Positions 9,001 through 17,043 are shown, counted from the first letter of the stretch. The stretch is DNA of 27,669 bases from Oscillospiraceae bacterium (GCA_015067385.1 SVMP01000006.1:1-27669), one strand, 5' to 3'. Notes: a model not told the origin generated them from the letters alone. Made by a program: numbers and translations.

Positions 9001-9325
9001 GGTAGTATTTCAAAAAAGGAGATACTTCGGACACGGCTTTCATCAACAGAGCGTTTCGTCCGCCTTCTCCGATAAATGTGTATCTCAGAGCGCCTGTTTT
9101 CGCAAAGATTATCTTTGACAGTCTCTTAAAAGAAACGACCGAAATTCTGCGCACTTTTCCCTCCCCGAACATTTCAAGGAATCGGCGTTCCGTTTCAAAC
9201 GTGTATTGTTCGGGTACGATTACGGTTATTTTTTTGTCTTCGGAGCTGTTCAGAAATTTTACGATTTTTTCTTCAACATACTCGTTTCTTTTAAGATCGG
9301 AAATTCCGAGAATAAGTTCGTTCAT
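6095..9325 (-). CDS. addB: ATP-dependent nuclease subunit B (AddB)
   Basis: 1076 residues from the preferred ATG 9325 (GGAAAG is 7 bases upstream; the longer frame to 9367 would run into the promoter region). AddB is the second nuclease and structural partner of AddA. The C-terminal nuclease is intact: GTADRAD followed by LRIIDYKSGSKTF. The iron-sulfur staple is also intact: C737 in YECGFSYFCEYG, and C1039, C1042, C1048 in CDYCVYNQFC. The 3- and 6-residue spacings match those of Bacillus subtilis AddB (C801, C1121, C1124, C1130). The N-terminal P-loop of AddB (GRSGSGKT type) is not present: the corresponding segment reads LILGISDLKRNEYVEEKI, yet VPEQYTFETE just after it is conserved. AddB is first in the operon and is transcribed away from sigG. 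Confidence 0.95.
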   Translation of the reverse strand: MNELILGISDLKRNEYVEEKIVKFLNSSEDKKITVIVPEQYTFETERRFLEMFGEGKVRRISVVSFKRLSKIIFAKTGALRYTFIGEGGRNALLMKAVSEVSPFLKYYPEKSRSLPFISLISGAITEMKISGITPEDLEKTAAIEGNDKLHDISLFASAYEALLSDGTFDPDDYLSVLAKEILKTDIFNGEEIICDKFSGFLASETEVILALAKTGANITITLPASSLNEPKYSLFSVISKGANALRGKATKTGIDFNVHLLDSEQSGRPDDLTAVAKNLYFDGVFEGAPENISVYKASDIIDETDRVAAKIAELVRDNGYRYDDFTVIMRDSDAYSSVLEPSFAKYGVPLFCHKRVPLRIKPLSALIDALFSIVCDGYRRENVLAFLKTGLTEPETDDVAAFESYINKWRISYSRFLTPFTLPTDPAGDELLERINNVRKYVVEKAEAFKRNAEGGTVKKISEALFEFFISVSLQSALEKVGDAYSKYGEDALLAEQKQIYDLIIDAIDELVAAAGDDKVSLDEFRELLFSVVEEHDIGIIPTAINEVTAGGIESVPLNRPRAVFVLGLSDGNFPRTDSGFSLFDDKDRMLLEKYDMELGKTDEDKLLHEQFLAYKAITSPTEKLFLSYSNTNSGQTRPSSAITEIMRIFPSLEYESPLSDEDPNSLIDRIQNVASAFDIYARSGSKTLEKFLSETEYSRFLNNKELTGIEPDTAEKLFGKNMRLSATRVAKYYECGFSYFCEYGLGLKKKREQILGALETGNYMHYVLQNAIKDGLGDDESIRKTTEKLAHEYIDSTFGGAEPPAGFMTYFKRLVHKSARLLIMFRDELEQSKFVPVDFEVQISDQGKIKPVIIPIDGGGSIRLVGTADRADIFEKDGRKYLRIIDYKSGSKTFDLQYVYHGLDVQMLMYLCALNENGAAVYGPTVPAGCMYVGANPKIVAISKDGGYEEAESELWKKHPRSGIFLDNTSVLNAMEDGLGGKYIPVKSSSRNKPLVTEEEFGKLFVHIKKLLANMAETLLAGNTNKNPIKTKKKDSCDYCVYNQFCMNDGRGRGMEHIGFDNIFDKIETESTEI

Positions 9326-9343
9326 AATGTCTTTCCAAAAACA

Positions 9344-9371
9344 GAATAAATATTTTTCGTCGGGCAATACT
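9344..9371 (+). promoter_or_regulatory. possible SigF/SigG-type promoter of sigG
   Basis: GAATA at 9344-9348 and GGCAATACT at 9363-9371, 14 bases apart, fit the forespore pattern (GYATA, then GGnnAnnnT) with one -35 mismatch and slightly short spacing. The implied start near 9378 leaves a 22-base leader before the sigG ATG. Autoregulation by SigG and first activation by SigF is established in Bacillus; here it is inferred from motif match only. Confidence 0.4.
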
Positions 9372-9400
9372 TATAGCACAAATAATTATATGAGGTGCTT

Positions 9401-10171
9401 ATGTATAACAAGGTCGAGATATGCGGAGTTAATACCTCCGAGCTGAAAGTTCTTTCGGAGGCTGAAAAAAGCGCGCTGTTAAAACGAATAAAGCAGGGGG
9501 ATACAGCCGCGCGTGATGAGTTTATAAACGGAAACCTGAAGCTTGTTCTGAGCGTGATTCAACGTTTTTCAAACAGAGGCGAAAATCTCGACGATCTTTT
9601 TCAGGTCGGCTGTATCGGTCTTATAAAATCCATCGATAATTTCGATACTTCGCAGGATGTCCGCTTTTCAACGTATGCCGTTCCGATGATAATAGGTGAG
9701 ATCCGTCGGTATCTTCGTGACAACAACATGGTAAGAGTCAGCCGTTCAATGCGTGATACGGCTTACAAGGCGCTTGCCGCTAAAGAACATCTGAGTAATT
9801 CTTTGGGCAGAGAACCTACGGTCGAGGAGATATCTTCAAAGGTGGGCTTGCCGAGGGAGGAGGTCGTTATGGCTATGGAGGCGATCATTGAGCCGGTTTC
9901 GCTTTACGACCCCGTGTACAGCGATGAGAGCGATTCTCTGTATATTATGGATCAGATAAGAGACGATACCGATAACGATAATAACTGGATAGAGGAGATC
10001 TCGCTTCGTCAGGCAATAAATCAGCTTTCCGAGAGAGAAAAACATATCCTCTCGCTTCGCTTCTTTGCAGGTAAAACACAGGTCGAGGTCGCAACCGAGG
10101 TCGGAATATCTCAGGCACAGGTGTCTCGCCTCGAAAAAAGCGCTCTGACCCAGATAAAAAAACATCTTTAA
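9401..10171 (+). CDS. sigG: RNA polymerase sporulation sigma factor SigG
   Basis: 256 residues from ATG 9401, with GAGG at 9392-9395 as ribosome site (an in-frame GTG at 9395 lies inside that site and is rejected). It follows B. subtilis SigG almost motif for motif: the N-terminal NKVEICGV(D/N)TS tag typical of SigG, NGNLKLVLSVIQRFSNRGE and DDLFQVGCIGLIKSIDNFD (region 2.1-2.2), RFSTYAVPMIIGEIRRYLRDN (2.3-2.4), VRVSRSMRD (region 3), and the region 4 helix-turn-helix LSEREKHILSLRFFAGKTQVEVA then GISQAQVSRLEKSAL. SigG directs late forespore transcription (germinant receptors, SASPs, DNA protection). In many Firmicutes it follows spoIIGA-sigE; here it stands alone next to addB, and no spoIIGA or sigE lies in the window. 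Confidence 0.96.
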   Translation: MYNKVEICGVNTSELKVLSEAEKSALLKRIKQGDTAARDEFINGNLKLVLSVIQRFSNRGENLDDLFQVGCIGLIKSIDNFDTSQDVRFSTYAVPMIIGEIRRYLRDNNMVRVSRSMRDTAYKALAAKEHLSNSLGREPTVEEISSKVGLPREEVVMAMEAIIEPVSLYDPVYSDESDSLYIMDQIRDDTDNDNNWIEEISLRQAINQLSEREKHILSLRFFAGKTQVEVATEVGISQAQVSRLEKSALTQIKKHL

Positions 10172-10183
10172 TAAGGCTTAATT

Positions 10184-10223
10184 GCGGAGGTCACAATATC
10201 AAGTGGCCTCCGCTTTATTATTT
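10184..10223 (+). terminator. Rho-independent terminator of sigG
   Basis: Stem GCGGAGGTCAC (10184-10194) pairs with GTGGCCTCCGC (10203-10213) with one G-U pair, an 8-base loop and a following TTTATTATTT tract. It starts 12 bases after the sigG stop and lies just before the stop of the convergent peptidase gene, so it probably serves sigG. Confidence 0.85.
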
Positions 10224-10233
10224 ATCTTTGCTT

Positions 10234-13170
10234 TTAGCCGATGTTTTCAATAGTCTTGAAGAGGTCGGAATTGTCCTTGATCTTCTGTGCGTTGCCCACG
10301 CAGCAGGTGTAACCCTGGTCGAGAACATCTTTTATCATCTTTGCGGTGCTGTTCATCTTTTCAACGGTTACATCAAGGATCTGCTCACGTTCCGTCTGGA
10401 TATCTTCGTAAGTTCTGCCTGTAATGTATGAAGAAAGAGAATAGCCGATCTTTCCGCTTATGGATTTAGGTGTGTCGATGCCGCTGAATGTACCGATGAT
10501 ATACTTTGTAAGCTCTTTTTCGTCGGGGTTAAGAGCCGCAACAAAGTCGGGAGTCTTCATGTAAACATCGTTTGTTTCCGCAAGCTTCGGGTCTCTGTAA
10601 GAGTAGAAGAACACGTCGCCACAGTCGGGAGCAAAGCCGCAGCCGCAGCCGTATGCGCCGCCTTTAAGACGGATCATATTGTACAGATAGTCGCAGTTTG
10701 CCGCTGTTCTTACAACCGCAAGAGCACCGTCGTATTTATATCCCGCATCGAAAAGGTTTCCGCCTTTAACGAGGAACTGAATAAGCGACGGAGTCATGAA
10801 GCCTTCGTTCTTTGCTTCCGGAACGATAGCCGCAGCTTCGCCGAGATCCTTGTGGTCAAGTTCCGCAAGCTTGTCAGCAAATGCTTTAACAGCGCCTTCG
10901 GTTGCTTTTACGCCTGCTTCGTCCGCTGCGATACTTATCATCATGTTCTTTGTATCGAATATATAACCTGCCGCAGCATAGAGATTTTCGGAAAGCGCAT
11001 CCTTGTTTGCATCGAAATTATCAAAAATATTCTTTTTGAATTTATAGTTTTCAATGCCGCCGAGATATTCGTCAACAACACCTCTTGCGGTGTAATACGA
11101 CTTGATCCTTGCAATACCGACTGCGTTGCCGCTGCCGATTATCTGTCTCTGCTTGTAGGAGATGTCTTCGCCGAGGATCTCACGCAGACGCTTTGTATCG
11201 CAGAATTTGGATGCGGTCATCATCTCGCTTGCAAGCTCGAAAGCGTAGGGTATCTTGTCTGCAAACGCTTTGATGTTAACGGTAAAGATAAGCTTAGATT
11301 CGTCTTTTTTACCGAATACCTTGTAGTTGCTCAGACCGAACGATACGTCGCCCGTATGGATCTTGATCTCGCTTGTAAGATCGGATGCGGTAAATCTTTC
11401 GGTGTCGATCTGACCGAGAACACTTGAAAGGAAGCTTAAATAAGGAAGCTTTTCTGTCGGTACGGAACCTATGTTGAACATAAGCTTAACGTATGTTATG
11501 CCGTTTGTTTCATATTCGTGACGGATCGCGGGGAAGCCTGCAATATTGCATTCAACATTTGAGAAGTTTTCAGCCTCACGCTTGATGTCCGTTCTTTCAA
11601 TGGACGGAATGCAGGAAAGCTCTTCTTCAGTTGCTTCCGCAGTCTGATATTCGATAAGCTTCTTTGTTGATGCAACGATCTCATCGATCTGTTCTTTTGA
11701 AAGGGTCGCCTTGTAATCCGCAAGCTTCTTTGCAAGCTCTGCGTTTTTCTTTTCGGTAAGTCCTTTTTCGGGTTCAACGGAAAGGAGAATACCGTGATTT
11801 GTATCGAGAATTCTCTTTTGGATAAGGTCTGTGTAATAGCTTGTTCCGATATAAGAACGCATTTTTTCGTAACGCTCGTTTTTACGGAACGCATCGAATA
11901 CTCTGCTGTCATCGTAAAGCCATGTCTGAAGCATATCGATGATATAGTATATACCCTTTGATGTTCCGCCGTAGTCGGATTCTCTCCAACGGTATTCGGA
12001 GTTGTTGATATTGCCGAGAATCGCTTTTTCGTTGATGCCTTCTTTTACGATCTTTTCAAGGGTTTCGAAGATTATTTCCTTGAATCTCTGCTTGTCTTCT
12101 TTCTTCGCATTCTTTGCAACGATGATAAATGCAGGGGTAAGAAGATGATCTTCAAATCCGCCGTAGATGTCCTGACCGATGCCTGCATCCATGAGAGCCT
12201 GCTTGAGAGGCGCACCGGGCATACCGATAAGAACTTCGGAGATTATTCTCCATGCGGTGCATTCTTCGTTGTCGAGCATAGAACCGCATGAACATGCAAA
12301 GGTGAGATATGTTTTGCCGTCTTCGTCCTCGTCTTCAGCAATGGAATATTTTTTGGTTATCTCTTTTATGCAGCCGAAGGGCTCGGTCGTTTTGATGGAA
12401 GAGTCAACTTCAAGTCTGTCAAAGTTGGAAAGATAGTTTTCATCGATCCATTTAAGCTTTTCAACAACGTCCATATCGCCGTAAAGGAAAATATAACTGT
12501 TGGAAGGATGATAATATCTTCTGTGGAAATCAGTATAGTATTCGTATGTAAGTTCGGGTATAACATCGGGGTCGCCGCCTGAGTTTACTCCGTATGTACT
12601 GTTCGGATAAAGACCTGCGCCGAATTCTTCGAATACGATAGAGTCGGGGGAGGACATAGCACCTTTCATTTCGCTGTAAACAACGCCGTTGATCTCAAGC
12701 GGAGCGTCAGCATCTTCAAGATGATAATGCCAGCCTTCCTGCATGAAGATCTCTTTGCGTTTGTAAAGATTGGGATAGAAAACAGCATCGAGATAAACGT
12801 GCATAAGGTTCTGGAAATCTTTATCGTTGTAGCTTGCAACGGGGTAAAGGGTCTTGTCGGGGTACGTCATTGCGTTAAGGAACGTATGAAGAGAGCCTTT
12901 TGCAAGCTGCATAAACGGGTCTCTTGCAGGGAAATCCTTAGAACCGCAAAGAACGGTGTGTTCGATAATATGGGGAACACCGGTACTGTTTTCGGGCGGT
13001 GTTCTGAATGCCGCACAGAATGTCTTGTTCGGGTCATCGTTTGAAATAACGCAGAGGCGCGCTCCCGTCTTCTTGTGACGGAAAACGATACCGAGACTGT
13101 TTATGTCTTCAAGAAATTGTTCCTGTTCTTTTTCATATGCCGTGATGGCGGAAAAATCAATATCTTTCAT
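10234..13170 (-). CDS. M16C-family zinc metallopeptidase (PreP/insulinase-like)
   Basis: 978 residues from ATG 13170; AGGA lies 9 bases before it. An upstream in-frame TTG (13179) overlaps that site and is less likely. The inverted zinc motif HxxEH is seen as PHIIEHTVLCGS, residues 67-71 from this start (nucleotides about 12958-12972), followed by FPARDPF typical of the M16C (presequence peptidase, COG1026) branch. The third zinc ligand should be a Glu about 70-80 residues on, in the EINGVVYSEMKGAM segment. The two-half architecture (four M16 domains joined by a long helical hairpin, here around KKNAELAKKLADYKATLSKEQ) and the ~970-residue length match the family. No signal peptide, so it is likely a cytosolic peptide-degrading chamber protease. 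It has its own strong promoter and no operon partner. Confidence 0.93.
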   Translation of the reverse strand: MKDIDFSAITAYEKEQEQFLEDINSLGIVFRHKKTGARLCVISNDDPNKTFCAAFRTPPENSTGVPHIIEHTVLCGSKDFPARDPFMQLAKGSLHTFLNAMTYPDKTLYPVASYNDKDFQNLMHVYLDAVFYPNLYKRKEIFMQEGWHYHLEDADAPLEINGVVYSEMKGAMSSPDSIVFEEFGAGLYPNSTYGVNSGGDPDVIPELTYEYYTDFHRRYYHPSNSYIFLYGDMDVVEKLKWIDENYLSNFDRLEVDSSIKTTEPFGCIKEITKKYSIAEDEDEDGKTYLTFACSCGSMLDNEECTAWRIISEVLIGMPGAPLKQALMDAGIGQDIYGGFEDHLLTPAFIIVAKNAKKEDKQRFKEIIFETLEKIVKEGINEKAILGNINNSEYRWRESDYGGTSKGIYYIIDMLQTWLYDDSRVFDAFRKNERYEKMRSYIGTSYYTDLIQKRILDTNHGILLSVEPEKGLTEKKNAELAKKLADYKATLSKEQIDEIVASTKKLIEYQTAEATEEELSCIPSIERTDIKREAENFSNVECNIAGFPAIRHEYETNGITYVKLMFNIGSVPTEKLPYLSFLSSVLGQIDTERFTASDLTSEIKIHTGDVSFGLSNYKVFGKKDESKLIFTVNIKAFADKIPYAFELASEMMTASKFCDTKRLREILGEDISYKQRQIIGSGNAVGIARIKSYYTARGVVDEYLGGIENYKFKKNIFDNFDANKDALSENLYAAAGYIFDTKNMMISIAADEAGVKATEGAVKAFADKLAELDHKDLGEAAAIVPEAKNEGFMTPSLIQFLVKGGNLFDAGYKYDGALAVVRTAANCDYLYNMIRLKGGAYGCGCGFAPDCGDVFFYSYRDPKLAETNDVYMKTPDFVAALNPDEKELTKYIIGTFSGIDTPKSISGKIGYSLSSYITGRTYEDIQTEREQILDVTVEKMNSTAKMIKDVLDQGYTCCVGNAQKIKDNSDLFKTIENIG

Positions 13171-13203
13171 CGTAATCAATCCTTTATGATTATATTTTGT
13201 TTT

Positions 13204-13232
13204 ATTGTATCACATAAAGCAAAGAAAGTCAA
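13204..13232 (-). promoter_or_regulatory. SigA-type promoter of the M16C peptidase
   Basis: Read on the minus strand: TTGACT (13232-13227), 17-base spacer, TACAAT (13209-13204). The start should lie near 13197, about 27 bases before the ATG. It stands back to back with the cimA promoter. Confidence 0.8.
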
Positions 13233-13306
13233 TAATCAATTTGTTTTATACTTCGCCGCCAATTTGTATTTTTCAGATGTATGTTCAATAAAAAACAAGT
13301 TGGTTG

Positions 13307-13335
13307 TTGACTTTTTTAAACGTATATTGTATAAT
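13307..13335 (+). promoter_or_regulatory. SigA-type promoter of cimA-rsmE
   Basis: TTGACT at 13307-13312, 17-base spacer, perfect TATAAT at 13330-13335; the start should lie near 13342, giving a leader of about 29 bases. That is too short for a T-box or leucine attenuator, so no leader-based regulation is expected from this promoter. Confidence 0.85.
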
Positions 13336-13370
13336 GTTGTCAAAGGCAGTTTATTTATGGAGATAAGTTT

Positions 13371-14963
13371 TTGAATATGAACGGGAATAAAAAGATCTAC
13401 ACTTACGACACGACGCTTCGTGACGGACTCCAATCCGAAAATATCTTCTTTTCACAAAAAGAAAAAATAAATATCATACGTCTTCTTGATTCTCTCGGTA
13501 TTGATTTTATCGAGATCGGTAATCCTGTTTACGATTCGTATGACAAAGAATTTTTTGACGATGTTAAAAAAATGGATCTCGTTCATTCAAAGATCGTTGC
13601 ATTCGGAAACACCGCCCGTGTCGGAACAGCTCCCGCAGAGGATCCCGTCCTTTCTTTTCTCGCTTCCTTTACAGAACACTGCGCAATTTTCGGAAAAGCC
13701 TGGGATCTTCATGTTTCCGATGTTTTAAAAACAACAAAAGAAGAAAATCTCCGCCTTATAAGAGAAAGTATAAAATATCTTAAAGATAACGGCAGATACG
13801 TCTTTTTTGATGCCGAACATTTTTTTGACGGCTGGCTGAATAACCCCGAATATGCCCTCTCGGTTCTTGAAACCGCACAGGAATCGGGCGCCGACGAGAT
13901 CATTCTTTGCGATACAAACGGCGGAACATTCCCCGAAGATATAAGCCGTGCCGTTTCGGATGTTAAAAACAAAATATCGGTAAAGATCGGTATACACACC
14001 CATAACGATAACGGGCTTGCGGTCGCAAACGCTCTTTTTGCCGTTTATGCAGGCGTTGAAAACATTCAGGGAACGATAAACGGTATCGGCGAACGGTGCG
14101 GAAACGCAAATCTTGCAACTCTTATTGCAAACCTGCAGATAAAATCTGGCTACGAGCTTCTTGACGGACAGCGAATAAGAAGTCTTACCGGCGTTGCTCA
14201 GTCTGTTGCCAAAATATCGAATGTTTCGGTTCACGATATGCCGTATATAAGTACCGCCGCTTTTACTCACAAAGCAGGTACTCACGCCGATGCGGTCCGC
14301 AAAAACCCCGTGACATTTGAGCATATAGATCCGTATTCCATTGGCAATAAACGAACGATACTTCTTTCCGAAATAAGCGGTAAAAATACACTGCTTCCGA
14401 TGCTTCGCCGTGTCGATCCCGAGATAGATAAGGATTCCGATAAGGTAAACGCAATTCTTTCCGCCGTACGTTCAAAAGAGGCTCAGGGCTATCATTTTGA
14501 ATCTGCTCCCGCCTCGCTTGAACTGTTTATAAGAAAGGAACTCGGTCTTTACCGCAAATATTTCGTTCTTGATTTTTATAAGGTCATTAACGAGGCTCGT
14601 GCAGGCGAAACAGGTAAGAGCATCGCTGTCGCAGAGGTAAGCGTCGGAAATCAGAAGGAAATGGCTGCCACTGACGGTGACGGTCCCGTTCTGGCGATAG
14701 GTAAGGTCCTGAGAAAAGCGCTCCGTGAATTTTATCCCTCGCTTGATAAAGTCCGTCTTATAAACTATGAGGTTCAGGCGATGGATAACCGCTCCGCAAC
14801 CGGAGCTACTGTCCGTGTTCTTATCGAATCGACCGACGGCAAGGATATCTGGTCAACTGTCGGCGTTTCAATAGATATTATACATGCTTCGCAGGCGGCG
14901 CTTGTCGAAGCGATAGAATATAAGCTGTTAAAAGACGAAAACGAGGTCAGCTCTCATTTTTAA
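13371..14963 (+). CDS. cimA: citramalate synthase
   Basis: About 530 residues. CimA condenses acetyl-CoA with pyruvate to (R)-citramalate, the threonine-independent entry to isoleucine. The DRE-TIM catalytic domain is clear: YDTTLRDGLQSE (residues 11-22), FIEIGNP, the helical segment with AIFGKAWDLHV that marks the CimA/AksA branch over LeuA, DAEHFFDG, ILCDTNGGTFP and the metal site GIHTHNDNGLAVAN, then GTINGIGERCGNANL. Residues from about 390 form a LeuA-type allosteric domain (SVGNQKEMAATDGDGPV, SATGATVRVLIES), which suggests isoleucine feedback. The TTG at 13371 has GGAG 8 bases before it; the ATG at 13377 would leave 14, so TTG is preferred, though only two residues differ. rsmE follows after 12 bases. 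Confidence 0.93.
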   Translation: MNMNGNKKIYTYDTTLRDGLQSENIFFSQKEKINIIRLLDSLGIDFIEIGNPVYDSYDKEFFDDVKKMDLVHSKIVAFGNTARVGTAPAEDPVLSFLASFTEHCAIFGKAWDLHVSDVLKTTKEENLRLIRESIKYLKDNGRYVFFDAEHFFDGWLNNPEYALSVLETAQESGADEIILCDTNGGTFPEDISRAVSDVKNKISVKIGIHTHNDNGLAVANALFAVYAGVENIQGTINGIGERCGNANLATLIANLQIKSGYELLDGQRIRSLTGVAQSVAKISNVSVHDMPYISTAAFTHKAGTHADAVRKNPVTFEHIDPYSIGNKRTILLSEISGKNTLLPMLRRVDPEIDKDSDKVNAILSAVRSKEAQGYHFESAPASLELFIRKELGLYRKYFVLDFYKVINEARAGETGKSIAVAEVSVGNQKEMAATDGDGPVLAIGKVLRKALREFYPSLDKVRLINYEVQAMDNRSATGATVRVLIESTDGKDIWSTVGVSIDIIHASQAALVEAIEYKLLKDENEVSSHF

Positions 14964-14975
14964 AAAGGACTAATT

Positions 14976-15689
14976 ATGCATAAACTTTTTGTTTTACCCG
15001 AAGATATTCATGATAATGCCGTTACCGTTACGGGCAATGATGTTGAACATCTCCATGCTCTGCGTGTAAAAGAAGGCGATGATATAAAAATAAGCGACGG
15101 TGTTTCGTTAAATTACGATGCTGTCGTTAAAGAGGTCCGTAAAAATTCTGTTTCGTTTGAGATACTGCGAAGCTATGAATTCGAGAACGAGCCGAAAATC
15201 GATATAACCGTATATTGCGCACTTTTAAAAGGCGGCGCGAATGAGGACGTAATAAAGCAGGCTGTTGAACTTGGCGCAAATAAGATAGTTTTCTTTTCGT
15301 CGTCAAACTGCATCGCAGAAAAACGTGAAAAGGGCGAAAAATATGCCAAAACCGCACGTCAGGCAGCAATGCAGGCGGGACGGGACCGCATTCCCGAGGT
15401 CGTTTCGGGTGTAACGTTTGCCGAAATGATCGAAGGCCTTGCCGCTGCCGATATTTCCGCTTTTTTCCACGAAAAAGCCGATCTCCCTCTCTATGATGTT
15501 ATTTTAACAAAAAAAGACCCCCGAAGCGCAGCTTTCGCCGTCGGCCCCGAGGGTGGTTTTACTGATAAAGAAGCTGAAATTGCGATCCAAAAGGGTATCC
15601 CTGTCGTATCTTTGGGAAAACGTATCCTTCGGGCTGTTACAGCTCCGCTTTGCGCGCTGTCTGTCCTTACTTCTGTATACGATCGATAG
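14976..15689 (+). CDS. rsmE: 16S rRNA (uracil-1498-N3)-methyltransferase
   Basis: 237 residues, normal length. RsmE methylates N3 of U1498 in 16S rRNA of the 30S subunit. The N-terminal PUA-like domain (HKLFV, then GNDVEHLHALRVKEGDDIKISDG) and the C-terminal SPOUT knot are both present: ALLKGGANEDVIKQAVELGANKIV, KTARQAAMQAGRDRIPEV, AVGPEGGFTDKE and VSLGKRILRAVTAPLCAL. The last motif usually reads LGxRILRxETA; here Glu is Val (GTT codon). The ATG at 14976 has AAGGA about 7 bases upstream and follows cimA by 12 bases, so both are co-transcribed. Its 3' end overlaps convergent uxaC by 23 bases. Confidence 0.93.
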   Translation: MHKLFVLPEDIHDNAVTVTGNDVEHLHALRVKEGDDIKISDGVSLNYDAVVKEVRKNSVSFEILRSYEFENEPKIDITVYCALLKGGANEDVIKQAVELGANKIVFFSSSNCIAEKREKGEKYAKTARQAAMQAGRDRIPEVVSGVTFAEMIEGLAAADISAFFHEKADLPLYDVILTKKDPRSAAFAVGPEGGFTDKEAEIAIQKGIPVVSLGKRILRAVTAPLCALSVLTSVYDR

Positions 15690-17007
15690 CGTTGAAGTAA
15701 GAAAGCTTTTTAGCGGTTTCGATTATCTTTTCGTTATCTCCGAATCTGCCGAGATATTCCGCAAGTATCTGACGGAAATAGTCGTGACGTACATATGAAA
15801 GGAAGCTTCTGCTGTCTGTGAGCATACCGAACATAGCGCCGATGTGACCGAGAGAAGAGAATGTTTCGAAAAGCTCGAAAATGCCTTTCTTATGGTCACA
15901 GAACCACCAGGGTACACCGATAACTGTTCCGGGGAATGCTCCGCACATCGTTATAAGCTCGTAGTACATGGACGGGTTGAGAGTGTAAACAACGGTTTTA
16001 GGCAAAAGACCGTCGGCAAACATCTGATCGAGAACGGATGTTACGCAGTCTGTGTCAAGCGGTTTTCCAACACAGTCAAAACCGCTGTCTCTGCCGATAT
16101 TTTCAAGCATTTTTGTGTTGCTGTTACGTTTCGCGCCGAGATGCAACTGCATTATCATATTGCGCTTTGCATACTCTTTTCCGAGGAATACAAACAAATA
16201 ACCCTGAAGACCTTCTGCCTCTGCGGCGGTGAGGTCTTTTTTGTTTATGAGCTTTTCAAAAGAAACAGCCGCTTCGTCTCTGTCTGCGATCCTTGTCGGG
16301 AAGCCTTCTATGCCGACATCGGAAAATTTACAGCCGTTTTCAACAAAGTAATCCATTCTCTTCGCAACAGCTTTTTCAAGACCGCAAAGACATTTTATCT
16401 CAGTTTCGCTTACCTTACCGAGATTTTCGATATATTCAAGATAGTTTGCATCAAAAACGATGAGCTTGTCAACTCTGAATGACGGAGCGACTTTTGTCTT
16501 CAACGTCTCATCAGCGGCAAGAAGCTTGTGATATTCAAGGCTGTCGCATACCTCGTCGGTCGTTGCAACGTATTCAACATTGAACATCTCAAACATTTTT
16601 CTCGGACAAAGACCTGTTTCCTTTATAACTCTGTTTGCTTCTTCCCAGATCTCTTCCGCATTTTCGGGACAAAGCTCTTTTTCAATGCCGAAAACAAGCT
16701 TCAGCTCAAGCTCGCACCAGTCTTTTATGGGGTTGCCGTATGCTGTTGAAACAACCTCTGCGAATTTTTCATATTTTTCTTTCATGGTCGTATCTTTGCC
16801 GGTAATGTATTTTTCTTCAATACCGTAAAAACGCATCAGACGCCATTTGTAGTGGTCACCGCCGAGCCACATTTCACCGAGGTCACCGAAAACCTTGTTT
16901 TCGTAGATCTCCTTCGGGCTTAAATGACAGTGGTAGTCAACGATAGGCAGATCTTTTATCTGCGAGTATATCTTTTCAGCCTGCGCTGTTGTTATGATCT
17001 TTTCCAT
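15667..17007 (-). CDS. uxaC: glucuronate (uronate) isomerase
   Basis: 446 residues from ATG 17007 (AAAGG 9 bases upstream; the TTG three codons earlier abuts that site). UxaC interconverts D-glucuronate and D-fructuronate, and D-galacturonate and D-tagaturonate, the first step of hexuronate use. Family marks: IVDYHCHLSPKEI (metal-binding HxH, about residues 26-28), GDHYKWRLMRFYG, NVEYVATTD, the MQLHLGAKRNSN motif, TLNPSMYYELITM, GVPWWFCDHKKGI and MLTDSRSFLSYVRHDYFRQIL near the C-terminus. It is normally found with uxuA, uxuB, kdgA and kdgK; none is in this window and it has its own promoter, so it acts as a single-gene unit. The tail overlaps rsmE by 23 bases with no hairpin terminator. Confidence 0.95.
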   Translation of the reverse strand: MEKIITTAQAEKIYSQIKDLPIVDYHCHLSPKEIYENKVFGDLGEMWLGGDHYKWRLMRFYGIEEKYITGKDTTMKEKYEKFAEVVSTAYGNPIKDWCELELKLVFGIEKELCPENAEEIWEEANRVIKETGLCPRKMFEMFNVEYVATTDEVCDSLEYHKLLAADETLKTKVAPSFRVDKLIVFDANYLEYIENLGKVSETEIKCLCGLEKAVAKRMDYFVENGCKFSDVGIEGFPTRIADRDEAAVSFEKLINKKDLTAAEAEGLQGYLFVFLGKEYAKRNMIMQLHLGAKRNSNTKMLENIGRDSGFDCVGKPLDTDCVTSVLDQMFADGLLPKTVVYTLNPSMYYELITMCGAFPGTVIGVPWWFCDHKKGIFELFETFSSLGHIGAMFGMLTDSRSFLSYVRHDYFRQILAEYLGRFGDNEKIIETAKKLSYFNAIDRIQK

Positions 17008-17043
17008 TTTTTTCAACCTTTCCTGTTTGGTTTTGTTTGCCCT

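Noticed and set aside
9326..9367. N-terminal extension of AddB
   Set aside because: No ribosome site, and it runs into the sigG promoter region; AddB proteins start at the LILG strand.
13725..14324. 199-codon minus-strand open frame
   Set aside because: Fully antisense to cimA, whose motifs are intact; no family features and no ribosome site.
15844..16482. 212-codon plus-strand open frame
   Set aside because: Antisense to uxaC; composition typical of a shadow frame.
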